Positions 53,173 to 60,979 of a stretch of 64,000 nucleotides of DNA are shown here, one piece after another. The position numbers were made by a program, and so were the translations under genes. This DNA comes from Streptomyces scabiei 87.22 (lineage in GTDB: Bacteria > Actinomycetota > Actinomycetes > Streptomycetales > Streptomycetaceae), in contig NC_013929.1 of assembly GCF_000091305.1 (NCBI RefSeq), positions 1,860,001 to 1,924,000 of the forward strand, read 5' to 3'. Each line of letters starts with the position of its first letter. Position 1 is the first letter of the stretch. The notes beneath the pieces were generated by a model that did no database searches, was not told the origin of the DNA, and saw only the letters and a program-made list of their open reading frames with translations.

Positions 53173-53911
53173 TCAGACCGGCTGGCCGATCGGGCGTACG
53201 ACCACCGTGTTGACGTCGACGCCGGCCGGCTGGCGGATCGCCCAGACCACGGAGTCGGCGATCTGGTCGGCGGTGAGGAGACAGCCCGGCGGGAGACTTC
53301 CGTAGGCGTCCCAGAACGGGGTCTCCACCCGGCCCGGCGCGATCAGGGTCACACCGATCCCCCACTCGGTGACCTGCCGCCGGGTGTTCTCGGCGAGCCC
53401 GGTGACGGCCCTCCCCCACTCTCGACTTCGCTCGAGCGGGAGGTACCCCCCTGGTCGCCCCGTAGATGTTGCCGGGACCGTGGATGAACCCTGCGACGCT
53501 GCCGACCAGCATGATCCGCCCCCGGGTCTCCTTGAGGGCGTCGATGGAGGCCCTCACGAGCAGGGCGGGACCCAGCACATTGGTCAGCACCATCTCGGTC
53601 CACCCCGCGGGGTCCCCCTCGGCGACGGTGTCGTGGGTGCCGAAGCCCGCGTTGGCGAGGACGGTGTCGATCCGCCCGAACTCCTTCAGCGTGGCGTCCA
53701 CCGCGGCCTGGACGTCCGCGTACGCGGCCGCGTTGCCCGGGACGGTCAACAGCCCTTCCGGATCGCCGAGTTCGGCGGCGAACGCGCGCAGCCGCTCGGC
53801 CCCGCGCCCGGTGACGGTCACCCGGTGGCCGAGGTCGAGCAGCTGCCGGGCGACCGCGGCGCCGATACCGCTGCCGCCGCCGGTGATGAGTGCGACCGGT
53901 GCTTCGGACAT
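53173..53911 (-). pseudogene. Short-chain dehydrogenase disrupted by a short palindromic repeat
   Basis: From the ATG at 53911 the product is a normal SDR: VALITGGGSGIGAAVARQLLD (NAD(P) site), VLANAGFG, IMLVGSVAGF (Ser) and NIYGAT (Tyr). Right after the active Tyr the frame turns into Arg/Pro-rich nonsense. The correct continuation lies in another frame (AVTGLAENTRRQVTEWGIGVTLIAPGRVETPFW ... ending VRPIGQPV at 53173). The two halves are separated by a palindromic segment of about 40 bases at 53410-53450 where about 3 are expected. The insertion shifts the frame, so the gene should be inactive. Confidence 0.85.
53410..53450. repeat. Short palindromic repeat inserted in the SDR gene
   Basis: Arms CCTCCC/GGGAGG and CTCGA/TCGAG form a nested hairpin, bounded by runs of C and G. 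I recall near-identical palindromes scattered through Streptomyces genomes. The insertion is not a multiple of three in net length. Confidence 0.75.
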
Positions 53912-54029
53912 GGTCCTCCCCCTCTTTCCCCGTCGGCCGACCGGAGTGGGGCCGACGAACGGAGTCCACCACTTGAAGCGCTCTCGAAGTCAAGGCCGGC
54001 CGTCGTCGGCACGCGCCCGGGGGCATCCG

Positions 54030-54926
54030 TCAGCGGCGGGCCACGTGCACCGTCTGGGCGGCGAGGACGAACAAGTCCGTGCGGTGGTGCAGGCTCGCCT
54101 TGTCGTCGGGGTCGAGGAGCCGGTCGACGGTCGCGAGGTCGGCCGGGTCGAGGAGGTCCGCGAGGTTCCCCCGGCCGCGCTGGAACGAGGCGACGGCGTA
54201 GGCCCGGGCGGCCTCCGGGACGGGAGCCGGAAGGTCCAGCAGGAAGGTGCGGGACGTCGCCTCGCGCAGGCCCGCCGCGGTCAGCAGCCCCGGCCAGTCC
54301 TCGGGCTCCGCGACACTGCCGGGCAGCGAGGCCCGCATCTCGCCGAACCACCGGTCCTCCGCCGCGTCGAGCCGGGACTGCAGTCCGGGGCGGCCGATGC
54401 CGATGTCACGCGGCAGGAACCGGCTGGGCAGGCCGCCCTCGACGACGGCCAACGTGCCACCGGGGGCCAGGCGTTCGGCGAAGGCGGCGAGGCCGGCGCG
54501 CTGGTCGCCGAGGTGGTGCAGACTGCGGCTCGCCCACAGCAGATCGGCGGGGTACTCCAGGTCGCCCAGCCCGTCCGGCAGTTCGGCCTCCAGGGTGCCG
54601 AACCGGTCGGCGAGGCCGAGCCGTTCGGCACGGGCGCGGGCCCGCTCCAGCAGCGGTCCGGACCCGTCCAGGGCGACGACCCGGGCGCCGGGGAACACGT
54701 CGGCCAGCAGACAGCTCACGACCCCCGGCCCGCTGCCGACGTCGACGACCAGCCCCGGGTCGGGCTGCAGGGTGGCGACCCAGGCGGCGGCCTGCCGGTT
54801 CAGCGGCGCGAACAGCTCGGCCTGCTCCTCCAGGTGCTCGGCCAGGTCGCTCCAGTCGATGCCGGTGTGGCCGTGCCGACCGCTGTGGCCGTGGTGGTGG
54901 TCAGGGCCGTGGTGGTGCTGTCCCAT
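54030..54926 (-). CDS. SAM-dependent methyltransferase with His-rich N-terminus
   Basis: 298 residues from the ATG at 54926; the frame extends upstream without family match. The first 22 residues contain nine His (GQHHHGPDHHHGHSGRHGH), a probable metal-binding tail. Class I methyltransferase fold follows: VVDVGSGPGVVSCLLA (motif I, near 62), VVALDGSGPLLERARARAE, LLWASRSLHHL and LAPGGTLAVVEGG. The C-terminal part is helical. The substrate is unknown. Confidence 0.82.
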   Translation of the reverse strand: MGQHHHGPDHHHGHSGRHGHTGIDWSDLAEHLEEQAELFAPLNRQAAAWVATLQPDPGLVVDVGSGPGVVSCLLADVFPGARVVALDGSGPLLERARARAERLGLADRFGTLEAELPDGLGDLEYPADLLWASRSLHHLGDQRAGLAAFAERLAPGGTLAVVEGGLPSRFLPRDIGIGRPGLQSRLDAAEDRWFGEMRASLPGSVAEPEDWPGLLTAAGLREATSRTFLLDLPAPVPEAARAYAVASFQRGRGNLADLLDPADLATVDRLLDPDDKASLHHRTDLFVLAAQTVHVARR

Positions 54927-55065
54927 GGCGGTGTGCCTCTCTTCCGGGTGCCGCCAGCTTGCTCCGGCGCACCGGAGAACGGCCACTTCCGTTGCCGTAT
55001 CGGCAAAACCGCTGTGCCGATACGGCTTCGCCGAGGGACCCGGACGCGGCCGACTGAACACCGGC

Positions 55066-55662
55066 TCAGTCCTTGTCCCCCACCCGGTAGACGCACACGT
55101 TCGCCCCCGCGCCGTTGGTGGTCGTGGAGACCAGCTCCAGGGTGCGCTTGGCCCCGTCACCGGGGAAGATCGTCTTTCCGCCGCCGAGGACGACCGGCAT
55201 GACGATCAGGACCAGTTCGTCGGCGAGACCCTCCGCGAGGAGGGTGCGGGCGAGGGTCGGGCTGCCCAGGACGAGCAGGTCGCCGCCGTCGGCCTCACGG
55301 AGTTCGCGGATGTGCGCGACGGCCTCCTCGCCCGGGATCCGCGTGGTGTTCTCCCAGGTCAGCTCGGAGTCGGCGAGCGTGGAGGACACGACGTACTTGC
55401 GCGCGGAGTTCATCCGGTCGGCGAAGGGGTCGCCCGCCCGGTCCGGCCACGCCCCGGCCATCGCCCGCCAGGTGCGGCTGCCGAAGAGGAGCGCGTCGGC
55501 CCGGCCCAGCGCGGCGTCCCAGGCACCGCCCACGACCTCCGGGTCGAAGAACGGGTGCGTCCAGCCACCGTGGGCGAACCCGCCGTCGGTGTCCTCCTCG
55601 GGACCTCCGGGCGCCTGCACGACACCGTCGAGGCTCATGAATTCGCAGATCACGATGCGCAT
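55066..55662 (-). CDS. Dihydrofolate reductase-family protein (RibD C-terminal type)
   Basis: 198 residues from the ATG at 55662. Begins MRIVICEFMSLDGVVQAPGG, the usual opening of YyaP/YwjB-like DHFR-fold proteins. Also has ADALLFGSRTWRAMAGAWP, KYVVSSTL, LLVLGSPTLARTLLAEGLADELVLIVMPVVLGGGKTIFP. Likely NADPH-dependent reductase of unknown substrate. Located between the methyltransferase and the cellulase cluster, same strand as both. Confidence 0.9.
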   Translation of the reverse strand: MRIVICEFMSLDGVVQAPGGPEEDTDGGFAHGGWTHPFFDPEVVGGAWDAALGRADALLFGSRTWRAMAGAWPDRAGDPFADRMNSARKYVVSSTLADSELTWENTTRIPGEEAVAHIRELREADGGDLLVLGSPTLARTLLAEGLADELVLIVMPVVLGGGKTIFPGDGAKRTLELVSTTTNGAGANVCVYRVGDKD

Positions 55663-55780
55663 GGCGTTCTCTTTTCCTGTCACTGTCACGGGCTTACGGC
55701 GAGGAAGACCGCCGCGCCGCCCGGAAGTCATCGCTCCCACCCCTCCCTCTCATCGTGAGGTGGCTCACACGGGCATGCCA

Positions 55781-55828
55781 CCGGTCCGCCAGGGGGTGGG
55801 GGAAGTGTGACTGCCCCTGGCGGACCGG
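55781..55828 (-). terminator. Terminator of the GH6 cellulase gene
   Basis: CCGGTCCGCCAGGGG (55781-55795) pairs with 55814-55828 over 15 bases; the loop is 18 bases. It starts 16 bases after the leftward GH6 stop. Confidence 0.75.
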
Positions 55829-55843
55829 CTCAGCGGAGCGGAC

Positions 55844-57556
55844 TCAGAGCGCGGGGTACGCGTTCTGCATCAGCTGCTGGAACTGGGCGGAGAACCACTT
55901 CCCGGAAAGGGGGGCGTTCCCCAGGGCACCGGACATGTTGTTGTTGTTGCGCGGGTTGCCCGTGTACGTCGGGTCGCACATGCGGTCGAAGCCCTTGCCC
56001 TCGTCGTTCGGGATGAGGGAGCTGGCCCCGTCGGACTCACCCGGGGGCTTCATCCAGACGTACGCGTCGATCCCGGTCGCCGGAGAGGCCTTCGGGCGTT
56101 CACCGAGACCGGCTCCGGCCTGGTTGCACCAGTTGCCGGTGTTGAAGCGGCGGTCGTAGCGCCCGCCGTCCACGTAGGTGTCGACGGTGGTCGTCGCACC
56201 CGGTCCGGTGGGCCGCGCGGTGCCGCCCCAGCCGTTGCGGGAGGTGTCGATCAGCATGCCGACGTTCGAGTTGAAGCCCGCCGAGACCGCCTGGGCACGG
56301 AAGGCCTGGGCGAAGGACAGCTCGTCGACGTAGCGGTTCCAGTCCACCCACTTCGACTCACGGACCGACTTGCCGCCCGCGGTGTCGTTGATGGTGAAGT
56401 TGTTCTCCTTCAGGGCGCTGTAGTTGGCCGTGTTGGTGATGAAGCCGTGGACGTCGTTGACCGTGGCGCCCTCGGCGGTCGCGGCCTCCTTCATGATGGC
56501 GGCGGAGGGGGCGAAGTTGTCGTCCCAGCCGAGCCAGCCGTGGTGGCCGGCGTCGACGTAGTTGTAGACGTTGGGGACGTCGCCCAGCTTGTTGAGCGCG
56601 TACCCGACACCCTTGACGTAGTTGCCGTTCGCCTTCATCACGTCGCACTGGGGCACGGCCGTCGGGCGGCTGCCGACGTTGGTGACGAGGTTGGGCAGCG
56701 AGTCGATCTCGACCGTGGTGACGATCCGCAGGCCGGCGTACTTGGAGTCGGCGAGGATCGCCTTGATCGGGTCGATGTACTGCGTCTTGTACTTGTCGAT
56801 CTCCGTCGGGCCCAGCTCGCCGTTGGAGGCGAGGGCCGAGCAGTCACGGCCGGGCAGGTTGTAGATCACCAGCTGGACGACGAGTTCGCCGGAGCCCTTC
56901 TGCTTCAGCGCCTCGTCGAGGTGGGCGCGCAGGCCCATCTTGCCGCCCGCACCGGCGATGGCGGCGGTGCGGTCCAGCCAGACGCCCGTCGGCTGGTTGG
57001 AGATCCGGCTGCCGCCCGGTTCGGCGGCGGCGTTCGCGGACCACTCCGGGTTCACGTACACCTTGGCGCCGGCGTACGGGTTGTCCACCCTGCTGCCCGG
57101 CGTGCCGGGGCCCGGCTCGCCGGGGCCGCCGCCGCCGTCGTCGACGTTGCAGGTCACACCGTCGAGCGTGAAGGTCGCCGGCAGGGCGTTGCTCCCGCTG
57201 TAGGAGGCCTGGAAGCCGAAGCTGACCGAACCGCCGGTGGCCAGCGTGCCGTTGTACGACTCGTTGGCGGCGGTCACCGACGAACCGCTCTGGGTGATCC
57301 GGGAGTTCCAGCCGCTGGTGACCTGCTGGTTCCCGGCGTACGACCACTTCGCGGCCCACGAGGACTTGGCAGCACCGTTGTTGGTGATGGTGACGGCGGC
57401 GGTGAAGCCGGTCGACCACTGGTTCTGGACCTTGTAGTCGACCGTGCAGGGGATCGCCTGCACACCGGTGTCGTCCGGCACGGCGGCCACGGAGGTTCCG
57501 GCCGCGCCGGCGACCAGCGCCAACGCAGCCAGAAGTGCTGTTCTGGTACGGCTCAT
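55844..57556 (-). CDS. Secreted GH6 cellobiohydrolase/cellulase with N-terminal CBM2
   Basis: 570 residues from the ATG at 57556. Signal peptide to about residue 33. CBM2 at about 35-135 (CTVDYKVQNQWSTGFTAAVTITN with the surface Trp residues; closing Cys in GVTCNV). A Gly/Pro linker follows, then the GH6 domain at about 155-570 with NPEWSANAAAEPGGSRI, VEIDSLPNLVTN, NVYNYVDAGHHGWLGWDDN (catalytic Asp region) and WMKPPGESDG. Two-loop features suggest an exo-acting cellobiohydrolase releasing cellobiose. Upstream is a near-match to the CebR box. Divergent from the GH48 gene. Confidence 0.93.
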   Translation of the reverse strand: MSRTRTALLAALALVAGAAGTSVAAVPDDTGVQAIPCTVDYKVQNQWSTGFTAAVTITNNGAAKSSWAAKWSYAGNQQVTSGWNSRITQSGSSVTAANESYNGTLATGGSVSFGFQASYSGSNALPATFTLDGVTCNVDDGGGGPGEPGPGTPGSRVDNPYAGAKVYVNPEWSANAAAEPGGSRISNQPTGVWLDRTAAIAGAGGKMGLRAHLDEALKQKGSGELVVQLVIYNLPGRDCSALASNGELGPTEIDKYKTQYIDPIKAILADSKYAGLRIVTTVEIDSLPNLVTNVGSRPTAVPQCDVMKANGNYVKGVGYALNKLGDVPNVYNYVDAGHHGWLGWDDNFAPSAAIMKEAATAEGATVNDVHGFITNTANYSALKENNFTINDTAGGKSVRESKWVDWNRYVDELSFAQAFRAQAVSAGFNSNVGMLIDTSRNGWGGTARPTGPGATTTVDTYVDGGRYDRRFNTGNWCNQAGAGLGERPKASPATGIDAYVWMKPPGESDGASSLIPNDEGKGFDRMCDPTYTGNPRNNNNMSGALGNAPLSGKWFSAQFQQLMQNAYPAL

Positions 57557-57700
57557 GAGTGCGGGTTTCCTCTTCCGTAGTGGGGTGTACGAGGAGGAGT
57601 CGTCGCGCTGTCGCCGAGGCGAGTAAAAGACCTGAACACGGGGGGTGTTCTTCGAGCGTCCCTCGCAGCTCGGACGCGTCGGGACAAACGCGTCGACTGG

Positions 57701-57714
57701 TGGAACCGCTCCCA
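57701..57714. promoter_or_regulatory. Imperfect CebR-type box for the GH6 gene
   Basis: TGGAACCGCTCCCA matches 12 of 14 bases of the CebR palindrome TGGGAGCGCTCCCA. It is about 145 bases upstream of the GH6 start. Confidence 0.6.
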
Positions 57715-57853
57715 CTGGTGCTGGTGAAGGTAGCGCCAAGTCACGGTAAAAGACAGAGGTCTTGCGTTATTGCGCCCGATGAATCTTTTCTCCCCTGATC
57801 GAATCTTTTCGACTCTTCAAACACCTTGACCCCTTGCACCCTCGTCCTCAATA

Positions 57854-57867
57854 TGGGAGCGCTCCCA
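57854..57867. promoter_or_regulatory. Perfect CebR operator upstream of the GH48 gene
   Basis: TGGGAGCGCTCCCA, the full 14-base palindrome bound by the cellobiose-responsive repressor CebR in Streptomyces. It lies 69 bases before the GH48 start. Cellobiose should therefore induce the gene. Confidence 0.9.
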
Positions 57868-57935
57868 CTGGTTCAAGGCTTGTTGTTGCCGCTCCGCCCC
57901 CACCTTCGCCAGAGCCGCACGGAAGGAACCAGAGC

Positions 57936-60851
57936 ATGCACCCCAGACGGAGACGCCGTGCCTCGCGGCGACTGTGGACGGCCGTGGTCGCGGCCTTCGC
58001 CCTCCCCCTGACGATGCTCGGCACCGGCTCGACGTCAGCCAGCGCGGCCGCGGTCGCCTGCAACGTCGACTACAAGACCAACGACTGGGGCTCGGGCTTC
58101 ACCGCCGAGCTGACGATCACCAACCGGGGTACCGAAGCCATCAACGGCTGGACCCTGACCTACGCCTACGCCGGCAACCAGACGCTCAGCAACGGCTGGA
58201 GCGGCACCTGGACGCAGTCCGGCAAGTCGGTGACGGCGAAGAACGCGTCCTGGAACGGCACGATCGCCGTCGGGGCCGCCGTGAGCACCGGCGCCCAGTT
58301 CACGTACAGCGGCGCGAACGCGGCGCCGACGGGCTTCGCGGTCAACGGCACCACGTGTGTCGGCGCCCACCAGCCGCCGATCACCGTGCTGACCAGCCCG
58401 ACGGCGGGCGCCACGTACTCGCAGGGTGACCCGGTGCCGATGGCGGCCACCGCGGCGGCCGCGGACAACGCGACCATCAGCAAGGTGGAGTTCTACGACG
58501 ACACCAAGCTGCTGGGCACGGACACGACCTCGCCGTACACCTTCTCGGCCACCGGTCTGTCCGTGGGCAGCCACTCGCTGGTCGCCAAGGCGTACGACAG
58601 CCTGGGCGCGTCGGCGGACTCCACGCCGGTCGGCATCACGGTCGCCTCGGGCCCCGCGGTGGTGGTCTCACCGACGCAACTGGCCGTGCAGCAGGGCAAG
58701 ACGGGCACGTACGACGTGAAGCTCTCGACCCAGCCCTCGGGCAATGTGACGGTGACGAGCGCGCGGGCCTCCGGCAACTCGGGCCTGTCGGTCACGGGCG
58801 GCGCGTCGCTGACCTTCACGCCGTCGAACTGGAACACGGCCCAGAAGGTGACCGTCACGGCCGACTCCTCGGGCACGGGCTCGGCGGTCTTCGAGTCGAC
58901 GGCTACCGGCCACGCCAAGGCCTCGGTGACGGTGACGCAGCTGGCCGCGTCGAAGGTGTACGACGCCCGTTTCCTGGAGTTGTACGGCAAGATCACCAAC
59001 CCGGCGAACGGCTACTTCTCCCCCGAGGGCATCCCGTACCACTCGGTGGAGACGCTGATCGTCGAGGCGCCGGACCACGGCCATGAGACCACGTCGGAGG
59101 CGTACAGCTACCTCCTGTGGCTGCAGGCCATGTACGGCAAGGTGACGGGCGACTGGTCCAAGTTCAACGGCGCCTGGGAGATCATGGAGAAGTACATGAT
59201 CCCCACCAAGGCCGACCAGCCGACCAACTCCTTCTACACGGCGAGCAAGCCGGCGACGTACGCGCCCGAGCACGACACCCCCAATGAGTACCCGGCGCAG
59301 CTCAACACGTCGGTCTCGGTCGGCTCGGACCCCATCGCCGCCGAACTGAAGAGCGCCTACAACACGGACGACGTCTACGGCATGCACTGGCTGCAGGACG
59401 TGGACAACGTCTACGGCTACGGCAACTCGCCGGGCAAGTGCGAGGCCGGACCGGCCGACACCGGCCCGTCGTACATCAACACCTTCCAGCGCGGACCGCA
59501 GGAGTCGGTGTGGGAGACCGTCCCGCAGCCCACCTGCGACCAGTTCAAGTACGGCGGCAGGAACGGGTACCTGGACCTGTTCACCCGTGACGCCTCCTAC
59601 GCCAAGCAGTGGAAGTTCACCAACGCCCCGGACGCCGACGCGCGCGCCGTGCAGGCCGCGTACTGGGCGGACGTCTGGGCCAAGCAGCAGGGCAAGGGCG
59701 GTGACGTCTCCGCGACCGTCGGCAAGGCCGCGAAGATGGGCGACTACCTGCGCTACGCGATGTACGACAAGTACTTCAAGAAGGTCGGGAACTGCGTGGG
59801 TCCGACCACGTGCCCCGCGGGCACCGGCAAGGACGCCTCCTTCTACCTGCTCTCGTGGTACTACGCGTGGGGCGGTGCCACCGACACCAACGCCGGCTGG
59901 GCCTGGCGCATCGGCTCCAGCCACGCGCACGGCGGCTACCAGAACCCGATGGCCGCGTACGCGCTGGCCAACTACGCCCCGCTGAAGCCGAAGTCGGCGA
60001 CCGGGCAGGCGGACTGGGCCAAGTCCCTCGACCGCCAGGTCGAGTTCTACCGCTGGCTCCAGTCGAACGAGGGCGCCATCGCGGGCGGCGCCACCAACAG
60101 CTGGGCGGGGCGGTACGCCACTCCCCCGGCCGGGACGCCGACCTTCTACGGCATGTACTACGACGAGAAGCCCGTGTACCACGACCCGCCGTCCAACCAG
60201 TGGTTCGGCTTCCAGACGTGGTCCATGGAGCGGGTCGCCGAGTACTACCAGCAGACCGGCAACGCCGCCGCGAAGACGGTGCTCGACAAGTGGGTCGACT
60301 GGGCGCTGTCCAAGACCACGATCAACCCCGACGGGACGTACCGGATTCCCTCCACCCTGCAGTGGTCCGGCGCCCCGAACACCTGGAACGCGTCCAGCCC
60401 CGGCTCCAACAGCGGGCTGCACGTCACCGTCGCCGACTACACCGACGACGTGGGAGTGGCGGGCTCGTACGCCAAGACGCTGACGTACTACGCCGACCGC
60501 TCCGGTGACGCCGACGCGGCCCGGGTCGCCAAGGGGCTGCTCGACGGCCTGTGGCAGCACCACCAGGACGCGCTCGGTGTCGCCGTCCCGGAGACCCGTA
60601 CGGACTACAACCGGTTCGACGACCGGGTGTACGTGCCGAGCGGATGGACGGGCACGATGCCGAACGGCGACACGGTCAACTCGTCGTCGACGTTCGAGTC
60701 GATCCGCACGTTCTACGAGGACGACCCGGCCTGGTCGAAGATCCAGGCGTATCTGGCCGGTGGCGCCGCGCCCTCGTTCACGTACCACCGGTTCTGGGCC
60801 CAGGCGGACATCGCCCTGGCCATGGGTGCGTACGCGGAGTTGCTGGAGTAG
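57936..60851 (+). CDS. Secreted GH48 processive cellulase with N-terminal CBM2
   Basis: 971 residues from the ATG at 57936 (GGAAGGAACC upstream). Long basic Tat/Sec-like signal to about 38. CBM2 at about 40-133 ([22 protein letters not shown] ... GTTCVG). Then a bacterial Ig-like module ([19 protein letters not shown]...GITVA) and a second beta module ([19 protein letters not shown]...). The GH48 domain is at about 340-971, with the acid Glu in [21 protein letters not shown] and the conserved [11 protein letters not shown] and [19 protein letters not shown] blocks. It degrades crystalline cellulose from chain ends, in synergy with the GH6 enzyme. Confidence 0.95.
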   Translation: MHPRRRRRASRRLWTAVVAAFALPLTMLGTGSTSASAAAVACNVDYKTNDWGSGFTAELTITNRGTEAINGWTLTYAYAGNQTLSNGWSGTWTQSGKSVTAKNASWNGTIAVGAAVSTGAQFTYSGANAAPTGFAVNGTTCVGAHQPPITVLTSPTAGATYSQGDPVPMAATAAAADNATISKVEFYDDTKLLGTDTTSPYTFSATGLSVGSHSLVAKAYDSLGASADSTPVGITVASGPAVVVSPTQLAVQQGKTGTYDVKLSTQPSGNVTVTSARASGNSGLSVTGGASLTFTPSNWNTAQKVTVTADSSGTGSAVFESTATGHAKASVTVTQLAASKVYDARFLELYGKITNPANGYFSPEGIPYHSVETLIVEAPDHGHETTSEAYSYLLWLQAMYGKVTGDWSKFNGAWEIMEKYMIPTKADQPTNSFYTASKPATYAPEHDTPNEYPAQLNTSVSVGSDPIAAELKSAYNTDDVYGMHWLQDVDNVYGYGNSPGKCEAGPADTGPSYINTFQRGPQESVWETVPQPTCDQFKYGGRNGYLDLFTRDASYAKQWKFTNAPDADARAVQAAYWADVWAKQQGKGGDVSATVGKAAKMGDYLRYAMYDKYFKKVGNCVGPTTCPAGTGKDASFYLLSWYYAWGGATDTNAGWAWRIGSSHAHGGYQNPMAAYALANYAPLKPKSATGQADWAKSLDRQVEFYRWLQSNEGAIAGGATNSWAGRYATPPAGTPTFYGMYYDEKPVYHDPPSNQWFGFQTWSMERVAEYYQQTGNAAAKTVLDKWVDWALSKTTINPDGTYRIPSTLQWSGAPNTWNASSPGSNSGLHVTVADYTDDVGVAGSYAKTLTYYADRSGDADAARVAKGLLDGLWQHHQDALGVAVPETRTDYNRFDDRVYVPSGWTGTMPNGDTVNSSSTFESIRTFYEDDPAWSKIQAYLAGGAAPSFTYHRFWAQADIALAMGAYAELLE

Positions 60852-60899
60852 CTCCGGGCCGGCCGTCGGACGCGGTCGTCCGTGCCGGTCGCGCAGTAG

Positions 60900-60925
60900 C
60901 CCCGCGCCCCCTTCGGGGCGCGGGG
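60900..60925 (+). terminator. GC hairpin between GH48 and GH74 genes
   Basis: CCCCGCGCCCC, loop CTTC, GGGGCGCGGGG. It is the inverse copy of the hairpin at 31296 and probably ends the GH48 transcript. Confidence 0.75.
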
Positions 60926-60979
60926 TCGCTGTGCCCTTTTCTGAGAACTCCCCCCACTCGTCAGGAGAGGATCCCCACC

